From contig QEYB01000562.1 of assembly GCA_017562135.1 (NCBI GenBank), positions 1-64,000 on the forward strand: a stretch of 64,000 nucleotides of DNA, read 5' to 3'. Under the pieces are notes generated by a model, which saw only the letters and a list, made by a program, of their open reading frames with translations, did not search any database and was not told the DNA's origin. This document shows, one piece after another, positions 37,801 through 49,700 of this stretch. How positions within the stretch are numbered: the stretch's first letter is position 1; every line of letters starts with the position of its first letter. The translations under genes and the position numbers were made by a program. Source of the stretch: Dipylidium caninum (taxonomy: Eukaryota > Platyhelminthes > Cestoda > Cyclophyllidea > Dipylidiidae).

Positions 37801-38034
37801 CACCACGTTGGGAGCCACCACCGCGACCTTCCCAATCTGGATGATCGCCACCTATGCCTCCGCGACCACGACCTCGACCACCTCGGCCCCGGCGGTCTTC
37901 AAATTCACCACCTTTGAACATGTGCACTTGGTCACTTTAGCAAATCACAAACTCTCTTCACCTATTTATACTCATGTATTTATGTACGCTCTGCTAAATG
38001 GAAACAAACTCACCTCGACCCTCAAAGCGACCTC
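31850..38034 (-). CDS. Argonaute (AGO-clade, RGG N-terminus, slicer residues)
   Basis: Small-RNA guided silencing protein. Minus-strand exons I can support: 38,034-38,011; about 37,930-37,530 (RGG repeats); 36,592-36,524 (Lys-rich); 36,250-36,079; 35,884-35,477 (N domain); 35,392-35,245 (DUF1785); 35,030-34,879 (PAZ); 34,441-34,265; 34,181-33,976 (linker 2); 33,829-33,692 (MID); 33,562-33,430; 33,203-32,908; 32,727-32,516; 32,323-32,230; 32,116-31,850 (PIWI). PIWI keeps [15 protein letters not shown], the Asp-Asp-Asn-Asn-Trp loop and Tyr-Tyr-Ser-His-Leu near the end, so the catalytic Asp, Asp and His are present. The N-terminal half is highly divergent, and joins between 36.25 and 37.5 kb are uncertain. 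Extra single bases near 34,131, 35,494 and 35,597 (and one missing near 34,050) break the frame relative to the other copies; these look like sequence errors. Confidence 0.85.
32452..32488. repeat. Microsatellite (CACACG)n in an Argonaute intron
   Basis: Alternating CA and CG dinucleotides in six-base units, just beyond the donor of the exon ending at 32,516. No function is suggested. Confidence 0.8.
33981..36030. repeat. Argonaute exon block, copy B of three
   Basis: This block within the full Argonaute gene is repeated at 21,453-23,513 and 59,183-61,230. The low-coordinate edge (string GAGGCATACACAC) falls within ten bases of the end of a coding exon. The other edge lies inside an intron. 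Order and spacing of the five exons are the same in all copies. Confidence 0.9.
37651..37830 (-). repeat. 30-base tandem repeat coding RGG decapeptides
   Basis: Six units with a strict 30-base period. On the minus strand each encodes Gly-Gly-Gly-Phe-Gln-Arg-Gly-(Gly/Glu)-Gly-Arg or a close variant. RGG/RG motifs are typical arginine-methylation and RNA-binding sites and occur at the N-terminus of several Argonautes and PIWI proteins. Unit variation (Gly/Glu, Arg/Ser/Thr, Gly/Asp) is in coding-relevant positions. The first unit toward high coordinates has Ser for Phe. Confidence 0.9.
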
Positions 38035-38990
38035 TTCTCCTATAAATAGAACAGCGGTGAGTAGGCTGCAATTCTCATAATCGGTCAAACTAACTCGATC
38101 ATAACTATTTGAAGATTGCGTGCGCCAGCTCCTCGCTAATCTATTCTTCAAGATCACCGAGAAGAAGCAAACCATACCAAGTACAGTGGCTAAGTGAACG
38201 AAGTCAACAACTTACGGATCAGCCATATGTGAGTCCTAAAAAGTGATAAAAAGCGTGAGTGGGCGAATAGCAAAGGAATCACATATTTAATATGCTGATA
38301 GTGTCGCATGTGAGGCACTATAACCTGCTCATACATTCAACCAGGAGTAATTACTTATAACAAAGTACGTGTGGTAAATTCTTGTCCCGATAACTACAAA
38401 AACAGTGCTGAACTACGACGACGTTCGCAAAAGGCACTGCAGAAGGACGCACTGACGGCACCAGCTCTCATCCGCATCGGTGACCAAGACCCAGTGAATT
38501 ACAACAAATGACAAATGAACAACTAATAAATGATTTCAAGAGAGCCGAGGCCTGCAAAATTCAAACAGTATATCCTGAGAATTTCTAGATAAAGTTTCCT
38601 GGTGGGAATCGTAACAATTCAGAAGAAGGTTAATAATTAAATAGTGAATTTTGTTGAAACTCACGTGTTTGAGGTTCATTTAAATTGCTGCATACTTCTT
38701 ACCGACGCGTGGCTGCAGCTTTCGACCACCCCTTTAAATGATTTTCAGTAGATCTCATTCTTTCATGGTACACCGCGATAACGAATTAACATTGATAGAG
38801 TGAATGAATTTCTAAGTGGCGCATGAATGACAGCTTTCTGTTATTTTGTAAAATGTAATTGTCTTCGAGTCACCGCGGTGCAATTAATTGTCCGATTTAG
38901 TCCGCTTTCTAAGTTGCCGGCGTCTCATATCTCGGCGTTCCCGCATTCCAAACTTCGCCATAGTTATTGTCTCCGCTCCTGCTTGTTTCT
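38035..38990. promoter_or_regulatory. Head-to-head spacer between Argonaute and UBASH3-like gene
   Basis: Argonaute starts leftward and the phosphatase-fold gene reads rightward, so the spacer of about 1 kb may hold promoters for both. It is A/T-richer than the flanks, with several short A/T tracts. I see no firm TATA box or initiator and no open frame of note. An upstream untranslated exon of either gene could be here. Confidence 0.3.
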
Positions 38991-39233
38991 GACAGGCGGA
39001 CTAGAGTGTGTACTGTTTTCGGCATGCCTGACAAGGAAAGTGGAGATTAAATGTGGTGGCATCGTGGAGTGCATTACACCAACTGCCACTTGCACTCCAA
39101 GGTCGTTGGTCATTTTCCGCCGTAGGTAAGGTGATAATTTTGCCTGTGAAACTGCCCAGTCAGCCGCTCCTACCTCATAATAATAATGCCAAATTTGTTG
39201 TGAAGTTCACCTAAAGCCATTTGGACAATTTCT

Positions 39234-42200
39234 AGGCACTTCTGTGTTTCGGGTAGATGGCCAGGTGGGGAAGATTTTTCGCGCCATGATGTCTGGCGCA
39301 GTTCTTTCTGCCTACCAAGCCCGACCACTCTCGTGGCCGAGCTGCGACCGGACGTAATCGGCTCGTCAGTGGGACGGTGTGAAGTAGTAGAATGGCCTCA
39401 GAGCCTGGGGGACGGACCTCCTTTTGTCTTCCTCCTGTCCCCCCTGAGATTTACAAACTGTCCTTTTACCTTCTGCAGGGCACTTTGGCCGTCCGGATTG
39501 AGCCTCTTCTCTTCGAGTGGCTCGGTTGGTACTCAGGCAAATTGCCCAACTTCCTGTCTTCCACACTACTCCATGAAATGGGCTACAATGTGGACCAGAG
39601 TTATAAAGCTCTCTCCTCAACCAATCAATTCAACATGCAAGAGACGGTGTCCCAGTACTACGCGCGCTCTGCCCAACTTGTCAAAAACATTCTAGATCAC
39701 ACTCCGGCAAGGAGTAAGTCTTTCTTCCCTCCTTTTTCCATGGTGACGTGATTCCGATTGGGCAGTACCAATTCTTTCACCCTGGTCTCACCGACTTTGT
39801 CGCTCCATCGCTGTTGGCCAATCCAGTCCGCATTGATGTCTGATTTCGCCTACTTGTCATTTTAGATCGATATCGATTTGACAACACTGTGACATTGTCC
39901 GGGACAGGGGGGGGAGGGTAACCACCCCCTATCCCGGCTAATTCCTTTGTATCCCTCTAATTAATCACTACAATGATGGTGGTGGTGGCCATTACTTCCA
40001 CTCCCCCATGTCTCATCAGTCGACTGTGAAGGCTGTCCGATTTGATTGCAGAAAAATCCGCCCTCCTGTCTCCCGCGGCTCCCATTCTCTCCTCCACTCT
40101 TCATCGCACCCCTCTGATCTATGGCAGGCGGGAGCAGGGTTTTGCTTATGTCCTCCTTCACCTTATTGCTCCTGACAATTTAGTCGCTCGAGTATTGTAT
40201 AAGGTCTACCGGAATGTTCTGTCCGCTTCTAAGACAATTTTTTGACATATGGCAAATGTTTATTTGTCGCATGTTCGCATGGCTATTTTTTATCACGTGA
40301 TGTAACAAATTGGCCAAAACAATCTTGATTCACGTTAGCCTTAAATGTGAAGTCACTGAGGAAATTCACTCTCGTCACTGTAATTTGTAGGCATTTCAAC
40401 AAGGAAGGAAGGCTACAGTAGAATGTAGAAATCTATTGAAAGTGTTTGTTGAAGGTACGGTTTCTGGTGGGGCATGCAGAAGGTGGTACAAAGAGACTGG
40501 AAATGGGTGATTTCGGGCTTCGTGAATGACCGTCATTGATGGACGAGGATGTTGTTGAGACCAGGTCGGTGGGAGATGGCAGAAGGCCCTCATTCAGCTC
40601 AGCAGGCCCCTTCACACCCTCCCTGTTCGGAGGATGGGCTTGGAGTGGAAATGCACCCGAAGGGTGTAACATCATTCGAATGAGGAGAATTTGGACGATC
40701 GAGTTACCGCATGCAAATTTTGGCTTGCTCGAAAGAAGATCGAGGTCTTCTCGCATCGGACGACAATTGGGGATGAAGGTGGATTGCCTACGAAAAATAT
40801 CGTAAACAAAGGAACTCAGCCCTTCCACCTCTAAGCCAAATTTGACTTTGAATAGGAGAATTTTGTGGTGTGTGTGTGTATGTGTGGTGAGACATTCGAG
40901 GACTCCAATGCATTATGAGCACGTGAAAAGCGAATGGAAAGCTCATTTGGGAGAAGAGAGGCCAGCGATGTTGAAGAGGAAGAAAGGAAAGAAGGAAGGA
41001 AGGAAGGAAGGACAACAAAGTGCATGATGATAATGCCAGACCATTTGGTGCTGTCGGGGATTAGGCTGGGAAATTCTGTTACCTGCACCATATTCCCTGG
41101 ACACTTAGCACCTCTCGACTATCACTTGCACTGTTTGTTACTATATTCTTTTAGTGGCGAAAAAAATGAAACACTTTTCAGAAATGGGTTACAGCGATTT
41201 CTCTCACGCGGGCAAGAAGACATTAATAATATGAATGGGGATTGTATTATTTAAGAAAGTTTATTACGGCAAGAAGTAATTGTGTTTTTACCCCAAAAAC
41301 GCATAGAACTTCCCAGTAGGGCGTAATGGAGTGGATGAACAACGAAAAGTTTACTGGCTAGAGACCGAGTTTCTGGTGAGATTTTGAGTGGGAGGCAACG
41401 ACACCGAGTCGAGGTGTGTGCAGACCTTGGGAGACTTGTTTGCAGAACCGTCTTGCTCCCTCTAAATTGTAACAACCTGCCGGCTTTTTTCTGTTCCCAA
41501 ACACCGCCACTTTCCCGCCTCTGCCACCCCCCCTCCTGGCGTCGCAGTTTTGCCTGTCCTTTCCACCAAATTGTCGATGAAATTATCTAACTGTACTTTT
41601 TATGGTAGCGTGCGTGTCTGTCTGTGCCTCCGCTGTTGACTTTCTTATTCCCTCGTTTAGTCCTGTTTTGCCATAGTCGTGCTGTCTGGGTCCGATCGCC
41701 CTTAGACCGGCCCTCCCTTCCGCCCTCCCTCTCTCGTTTAACCTCTCCCACTCTGCCGTCTGTCGTCACATTGCAATATAAATCAGCCCCCGTTGATGAT
41801 CAGCGAATATTCATGAGATGCTGCGTCCCCAGATCAACTCAAGACAGATGGTAACTTTCAGAGTTTGTACCACCCTTTTTAGTCTCGAGACGAAGGAATT
41901 CGCCTTTCAACTAGTCAGTCCTCCTCCACCCTCCAGCTCCCGAGTCCGGTGGCGTTTAGGCTGGGGTGGAGCATGGCGGATGGAGATCTTGTTCTGTCTA
42001 CGGTATTTCCCCATTGACGACCGCCATCTCTTTCTCTCTCTCTGACTCTCACGGCTTTATAGAAGCATCTGCCGTGAATGTGTGTCGTCAAGTCTCCCCG
42101 GCACCCCAAAGGTTTATTGTGGAAGCTGCTGGGATAAACCAAGTCGAAGTGTTGACATATGCACACTGGTGCACACGTAGAGCGATGTGGAGAGGAAGAT

Positions 42201-43736
42201 AGAGAGAGCGAGAGAGGGTAGCGTAGGAGGAAGGGGGACGGGAAGGCTACAGCGCCAAATTTGTCAGGAATTGGTTCAACTTCTCGGCTGACTGATTGGT
42301 CGGCCAGCTCGTCTGTATCAACGTGCGTTTGTACGCGCATTCAGTCTCTTTCCTAACTCCGAAATTTGGCCGAGTGCCCGATGCCACTTCTTCTCTGCTC
42401 CTGTCAAAGGCATGTCGTTGGAAAGCAAGTCAAACTTTAAATGACCCCCCGGTCCAGTGATTTTTAGGCACGCAAAAGATTGACACTTCGCCCCTTAATT
42501 CCCTTCTACCCGTTGTAACACGTTTGACGAGCTAATTTTCCTCACCCGTACATCGTTTTGTTTGCATTGGTTCGGCTTGCAAACATATTGACGACGTTAG
42601 ACGTAATAAGATGGGAACTAACTTCGGGTGTTCTTCTCGCCTCGGGCCGGACATCTGCATAACCGGGAGCCTGGCAGACAACGACGTATGCTCGAACTTC
42701 GTCGCTCTCCGTGCGAATTGCAGGGAGAACCGCATTCCGTGATACCTCGTATGTCTGTTAATTAAAACATAGAACCGGAGGAAGAAGTTGCCCTATTTCC
42801 GTCTAGGTTAAACACTTTAGCGAATAGTTGTTTCTGTGGCGCTGAAATAAAGTCGAAACTCTTCTTTCATCCCCAAGGTGGCGAATGGGAGGGGAATGAG
42901 GCTGGGGGCATCACATTTCCCATGGCGGATTCATTCTATTCTTAGGGCTACGCACGGACTAGGCTGTCGTAAGTACCCCTCGCCCTATCAGGGGACGTCT
43001 CGTCTTCTCCCCATCATCATCCGTGTTTCCTGCTTTCCTGGCTGGTTGAGCGCGCAAAGCCATTTTCTGACACCTCTTGGGGCGTATGTAACCACGCGAG
43101 CGCGCAAATCTTTCGTCACCAGCGTTTTTTCGTGCCACCTTCACCGCTATTCCCATAAGCAAAGTATTTGTGTCGTTTGTAAACTTCCACACCGTCTACG
43201 TGACACAAGTCATTTTTCTCGCCTCCTACTGGCATCTTTAAGCTGCAGCCAATATTATGTTGCTTTACATTTGTCACATTCATGGGACACCGTGAAATGT
43301 TGGCAGCATCTCCAAAACCTTTAGTCTTATTTCGACTTATTCTCCCCCAGACGCCACCATCCTCATAGTCGGGCACGCCGCGTCTCTGGATTCCTGTACT
43401 CGAGGATTGTTGAGGCGGCGTCCTCGTGACAGTGGCAACAGCGCCGCCAACGGAGGCAACTGTAATCACGGAAACGGGGCCGCTGCTGCCAGTATAAATG
43501 GCGTCGGCACTGCTACTGCTACCAACAATTCGAACGGCGACGGGATGGGCCACATTGAGGAGTTGCACCGTCGATGTTCTTCCGTGCCCTATTGTGGCCT
43601 CCTCTACGCTGTGGAAGGCGGGCGTCGGTGGCACCTGGAAGAGCCGCCCATACCCCCACTGACGCATGGTCGGAATGCCGAGTTTGACTGGCGCCAGTTT
43701 AATGGCTCTTCTATCTGTAATTTCGGCGTTCGGTAG
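39234..43736 (+). CDS. UBASH3/TULA-like histidine phosphatase domain protein, partial
   Basis: UBASH3 (Sts/TULA) proteins carry UBA, SH3 and a C-terminal phosphoglycerate-mutase-fold phosphatase domain. Two exons are clear. 39,479-39,713 (acceptor TTCTGCAG, donor GTAAGT) reads Val-Arg-Ile-Glu-Pro then Leu-Phe-Glu-Trp, with the following helix, as in that domain. About 43,390-43,736 reads Tyr-Cys-Gly-Leu-Leu, Pro-Pro-Ile-Pro-Pro-Leu-Thr-His-Gly and Phe-Asp-Trp-Arg, ending in TAG. A possible exon from 39,234 (acceptor TTTCTAG) and one near 42,020-42,180 containing Ser-His-Gly-Phe-Ile-Glu-Ala could supply other domain strands; both are tentative. The last exon has an unusual Asn/Gly/Ala-rich insert just before the final strands. 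The UBA and SH3 parts and the Arg-His-Gly catalytic motif are not found, so the 5' end is either in unrecognised exons or missing. Cell role cannot be inferred further. Confidence 0.6.
40985..41013. repeat. Microsatellite (GGAA)n
   Basis: Purine-rich tetranucleotide repeat in an intron of the UBASH3-like gene. Nothing further can be said. Confidence 0.8.
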
Positions 43737-46713
43737 GACCTCCCGGCCTCACCGCTCGGTCCGCAACCTCTTCCTCCTCCTCACACAAGATGCCTGTCTT
43801 TCACACCCACACAGACATTAAAAATAACAGTCGACCCGGGTCGCTTTTAACATCCTACACCCTTGCCACTCCCCCTCTGTCTTTTTTCCATCTCTGCTCT
43901 CTGCCAACCCTTTATGAACCAAGTCTGCTATTTCCACGACCTGCAAGATTTGGGTCGTTCACTTCAATATCCTTAACATTTTGGATTACTGAAAGAAAAC
44001 GCTCTCAATTTTGCTACTTTCTCTTCACCTTGTATACATTAAACGGTGTGATGATTGGGGTGAATGCCTGGCCGTTTGATCAGGTGACTGTGTATATGTA
44101 ACGCAGACCCTGGGGACCGGAGAATCCACAGGCCAAGCTTCAACCACCTTGGGGGAGAAGGGGATGCGTTCTTTGTCTTCTCTCGCGGGTAAAGGGGGCG
44201 GGGATGGGTCGCGACGGTACTGTGGGGATAGGTGGGGCGAGGGGCGGGAGTGAGGCTGATGAACGTGCACCCCTTTGAGGGATGCGATTATGACTTTTTT
44301 CCACCCACAGTTGTTTGCGCCCTTCCCGCTTTTCTCGGAATTGTGGTTGCGCAGTTGCCTCACCAATCTAAAATGTTTCCCTTCGGTCTAACCGCAACAC
44401 TGTCATGAACAACATCCACGAATAAGGTTTTGTTAAAGGACGTGTTGAGCCAGTGCTACTGTAACCCATCTTGCTTTGGTGGGTATTACCTCGATATTTC
44501 CTAGGGGGAAGCCTTCCCCACGCGCCAGTAACTTCAACTCTCGATTGGGTGTCTCGTTTTGAGCTCTGGGGTGCTCAGCGTTCAGGTGGGTGTGACGGTG
44601 CAGCACTTCGGAGGGGACCCTTCACAGCTCAACGTGAGGCATAGCAACACAAACCCTTGGTTCCATAGGTCTGCTGGATGATCAGGTCGCCTAGTTTACA
44701 TCTGATCGGCGGGCACGATGGTGGCGGTACCGACGACAGTGTTGGCCCTCGATCCGAAATCATGTCACAAGTCAAGACAATGGGTATACCGAACACGAGT
44801 TTCGTGTAATTTTGGGATCGAAGACTCCTCTGTTTCAATGTCGACTAAATGCCGAAGTAGAATGTCGAGCCGGCTTGTACAGCCAGCTTACATGGCGCTT
44901 AAATTCTGCTACAAAAGAACAATGGAACGCGATCTTGAAGGTGTCTAGCCGGTACTGCACGGTGATATGTCGATGCGTTCAGTGCTTGCGCGTCAACAAT
45001 CTCCCTACAAGCCCCACGAATGGGGGAGGGGGGAGGAAGGGAGATGGAGTATACAGTCCCGCTTCCCTACTTTATGGTGGGGACATTTTACCGCAATCGC
45101 CACGGCCAATAAGAAGACGAGGGCAGCTATCGCCTTCTTAGTTGTTGGGGCCGTCGAGATACATGGGCAAAGCGTTAGCTTGCCCGACGCATTTACATCC
45201 CACACAGCTCAACATCGGGTCTCTCCACCACTACCTTGATGATAGTTGGTTTTTTCACTTTAAGTCAAATGCGCCGGAGCTCTGCGTAGCGCCAAAAACT
45301 AGTAACAACTGGCGAGTGAATTCTTTCACCAATCGTGTGATTAGTGTAAACACCGGCCACAGGGTCTCTTTTGAACCTCCATTTTCAATTTTTATATTTT
45401 CTTGCTACAGGGGAAGAGGGAGGGTCGTTTGTATTTTCACTTTAATTTGGATTTAGAAGGTGAGGAGAAGGTTATTTGCCCATTGAGTGGGGATTTCTGA
45501 ACACTCAGTTATCTAAAGCATGTGTGAGACGTACAAAAATAGATAAATAGCATGTGAATCTAAGAAAGCTGAGTGCTAGCGAATCAGCAGACTAATTCCG
45601 TTTGAAGGAAAGGTGGCAAACACAATTTCCTCTTTTTTCGACATGGTCATCCGTGAAAATCCCCAAATTTTCTTGTGGCTGCTATTATTTAATGTTACGA
45701 AGCGTCGAATCTACACTAATCCATTAAATGGACCACCAAGAAGAATCAACAAGTTACTTCAGGTGATTGTGTACCCTGGTAATTGTTGTACACCCGTTTT
45801 TATCAGAGGGGGTATTTGTCCTCTAGTCTACCTGTCTTGTAGTTCACAAGAATTAACTGCAAATGTCGCATGAAACATTAGAAATTGAACGGATATTTTG
45901 ACTATAAGAATCAATCAAACATTTACCATTACATTTTAGTCGGTTGCAAGTACGTGAAGTTGGTAGATAATTAGGTGTGGCGATGTACGTAGGAGTATCA
46001 ACGTTCTCCGGGGACTGAAGAGAAAATACGCTACGTTATTGAAATGTGAGCAACTTTAGCTCTGACCAAGTTGTCTTCGCAGAGGGCACGTTATAAAAAC
46101 AGAGTGGCCGGGGGCCACCGTGCGATATTGCAGCAATAACGATTTTAGTCAAATAAAGATTCAAAACAAGGGTTTTGCGCTGCCTATATGTCTGCGTGTG
46201 TGTCAACGCGTTCGCGCACTGGAAGTGATTTAACCAGATCTGCGCAAGATGCCCGTCCAGTATTAGAATAGGCAAGTAGTAAGAATTAACATATTAGCTC
46301 TGTTAGAAATTGGCAGACGTGCAGTGAACGTAGAGTGGCAAAATCAAGCACAGAGTAGTTCATGTGGTCAAAGAAAGTCAACAACGAGGTTATTTATGAG
46401 GTTGTCGACTAGAAAGCGCATAAGGTTTCTGAGTCGTAACAGGCGGTGGTCTCTTAATTAACAAATCCCAAAGGCCTAAAAAATCTTAGTAGTTTATTTT
46501 ATCATACAATACACTTAAGCATACGAGATAAAATATTAATTTAAATTAACAAAATAAGCAGTTTGTTTAAATGCCCTTTAAACCTTGAGGTAACCATTCA
46601 CGGCAGAGGACACTGCCGGTGTTTATAAACTGGTGTTTTCTGTCTGGCGTTGTCGCCACGGATTCCTTGCGACTTAATTTACTTCATCGGATGGTCACTT
46701 CTTTAGTCGTTCC
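43737..46713. other. Intergenic DNA upstream of the flippase
   Basis: About 3 kb with no recognisable gene, RNA or transposon. The last 700 bases are A/T-rich and may carry the flippase promoter. Frames above 90 codons (for example 44,967-45,239) have no family resemblance and lack an upstream context. Confidence 0.5.
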
Positions 46714-49700
46714 ATGGGAAATACCATAAGAAAAAGGGTTCTTTCTGAAACCTACAGGACAATCTACCCATGCGTCTCTCCTACTGATTTGTCAGATTCT
46801 GTTAACGCAAATTCAAAGTTTGCTAACAATTATGTAAGAACCACAAAATATACGTTGCTGACTTTCTTGCCGCTCAATCTCTGGGAGCAGCTACACAGAT
46901 TTGCCAACTGTTACTTTCTCTTTATCGTCGTCCTTAATTTCCTGCCGAGAATAGAGGCTTTTGCCAAAGAATTAGCCGCGATTCCTGTATTTGGCGTGAT
47001 GGCATTCACTGCAGTTAAGGATGCCATCGAGGATATAAAACGTTTCCGTGCAGACCAAAGAGTGAATAACATAGAGGCCGAGGTTTTTTCTGTGTAAGAA
47101 TGTTTATTATTTTCAGAGATATGTTAAAAAATACTCATCATATTATACCTGTGCAATGCTATGCTTTCTCAACTATTCGAATTTATCGATTTCATCTGTA
47201 CTTGGGCTATCCTGTACTTTTTTCTCACGCTAAAAATCCTATGTCTAGTGAATTGTTTAATCTGCCATTTTAATTCGCTGATGTTAGGGAAGAGCGGGAG
47301 TATGTCAAACGCAAATGGTCCATGATTCGTCCAGGAGATTTCGTAAAACTGTACACAAATGAGGTTATACCTGCAGATATACTATTACTCAAGTCGTCTG
47401 AGATTTCTGGACTCTGTCATATCGAAACTGCCAACTTGGACGGGGAGACCAATTTAAAACAGCGTGAATGTGTCCGCTTTTTGAATGTTCAAGTGAGTAA
47501 CCACATCATCCATTCCTTAATAAATCAAGTAATTATGCCATGGCGTTCCGTACTCTCGTTAATGCTTATCTTCCTGCAGTTTTCAATTTTTCGCAATTTT
47601 TAATTTTCTGATTATTCTTAACTTTAGGAAGCTGAGCACAGTAGTTTTTTCAATGTCACCGTGGTCCTGTTCAGTGATTTTCAAGATTAATTGACCTTAC
47701 CCATAAGTCTGGTTACAATCTACGCCATTGAAATATAACCTTATTTCATAAAGGCGAAAATCTACCCTTTACTGTAGAGTCTTGGCTTTTACAGTTACAC
47801 AATTTTTTACCCATACCTAAAAGTGGATTTTATAAAATTTCTCCAGCGCTAACTCATCAGCTGATGAAGGATAGTCATTCAGATCACCTCACATCTTTTT
47901 GTGGCTGACTTTAACTACAACTTATTTCAAATCGTTTTTTACCGTATGCAAAATTCTCTCATTTTACATCCCTTTTACAAAGCTGTGATTTGTCAGTTCC
48001 TAAAGCCACCCCGTTAATATTTGGGGTATGCTTTGTATGTCAAAGAATAGGATTTTCTCCTTTTAGTGCTGCGATTTATCTTTTATTTTCGTAATGTTGA
48101 TAACTCTTCTGTCTGATATCTTAGCTACTCAATTTTCTACCTTGAATCTATCTTTTCAATCTAGTTATCCACTCCAGAGGACTTTCCCTGGGCCGTCGAG
48201 GTGGAAGCTCCCAATCCAGAATTGTACCGCTTCAATGGTAGAATGTAAGACAATATCAAATTTCCCCCATTTCCTCGCATTTATGACTAGGTGATATCGG
48301 ACAATTTTATTAGTGAGACTTATATCACTATAGACAATTGTACACATCCTACACGAAGGCTTTTTATTTATTCCGTTGGAAATATTTCATATCACTTTTC
48401 TACCGTTAGGTTAAAGATGTTTACTGGGCGACTTTGTGAATTGTGGCATTCTTTATGCAATATTTTTGAGTCTCACTTGTCGATACTTGTGCAGGACACA
48501 ATAGGGATGCCTCTAAGATTGATACGTCAATGATTTTCTAATCTAATTTGTAGCCACACACCGACTCCAACAACCGTTAGAAAAGAGAATCTACTTCTTC
48601 GTGGATGCATTCTTCGCAACACCAATTTCGTGGAGGGTATGGTCATTTATGCAGGTACGGTGAAACCCTTCCTCTTCCATTTCCTCTTTTCTTTGTTGAC
48701 CACCGTCTCAATGTTGGAAGCCTGCTTGCTAGGCGAACAGAATGATGAGGTTGAGGCGGGTTTAGTTAGGGTGAGATTTTCTTTTTCTACGGCTACTCAA
48801 ACATTGTTTGCATTGTCTTCTGTCCCCATGCTACACGGGTGTTCTGTTTATTTAACTCCAATCTTTTTATGATGCTCTACAATTGAGAATTTGAATTAAG
48901 TGCGAGATGAATGTGCTTCTGTGTGTGCATAAGTGCGTATGTCGTCGTAGTCTATAATTATTTCTTCAATGGAGGCATTTACTCGACCTGTTCCTACCAT
49001 CAAAAATGTATGTGACACAAGATATTGCATGCACATAAGCTTTTCTGGCAATTTGGAACCATGCAGGGCCTACTTTCGGAAGACTTTGTGCTAAATCCTA
49101 TTTACATCAAATTGCCTTTCACAAAAAGATAGTCGAGGTCGGTTTTATCCTTTGTCCCCTTCATCCCTGAAGCACTGCCATGATTTTTCTTTTCTTTGGG
49201 TAGACAATAGTCAAATCTCTATAATTCCTTCGGTTTGAATCTATTTGCCGACATGTTGTGCGTTTTGTTAAACCTCTCTACCCAAATGCGCAATTTATGC
49301 ATTGATTTTAAACTTAATTTAGGTCGTGAAACCAAGGCTGTTCTCAACAACTCGGGACGACGATTCAAAAGAAGCAAACTCGAGAGGCGTCTGAATAGGG
49401 ACATTATCTGGTGTGTCTTCATCCTCGTCATTTTGTGCATCACAGGAGCCCTCGGTAAGCTGTATCCTTCTTGTTTTATTCATATATTTGCCAATTTTAC
49501 CGTATTTTACTTGACCCTAAATCGTAATAATACAGCAGCTGATTAGGCTAGGAAGGTATTAAAAACTGACTAGCTAAAAAGTGCACAATTTTATTACATT
49601 CTCGTAGTTACTTTTAAATTAAGCTCATTCCCTGCACTTCTACCCTCTCATACATCTTTCAGGCTGTTATATCTGGTTGAATGGTTTGCCCGGTGGGAAT

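Noticed and set aside
37651..37830. CRISPR-like array (30-base period)
   Set aside because: Units are contiguous with no spacers, they encode a peptide repeat, and the genome is eukaryotic.
37445..38080. Plus-strand 211-codon frame with repeated Leu-Glu-Ala-Thr-Thr units
   Set aside because: It is the antisense shadow of the RGG repeat exon. The minus strand has splice sites and a known protein context.
39780..40260. Plus-strand frame (40,042-40,245) as an exon of the UBASH3-like gene
   Set aside because: The translation shows no phosphatase-fold pattern and no convincing splice sites.
44967..45239. Small gene in the UBASH3-flippase interval
   Set aside because: No homology or conserved feature, and the counterpart in the left arm is unreadable, so there is no support.
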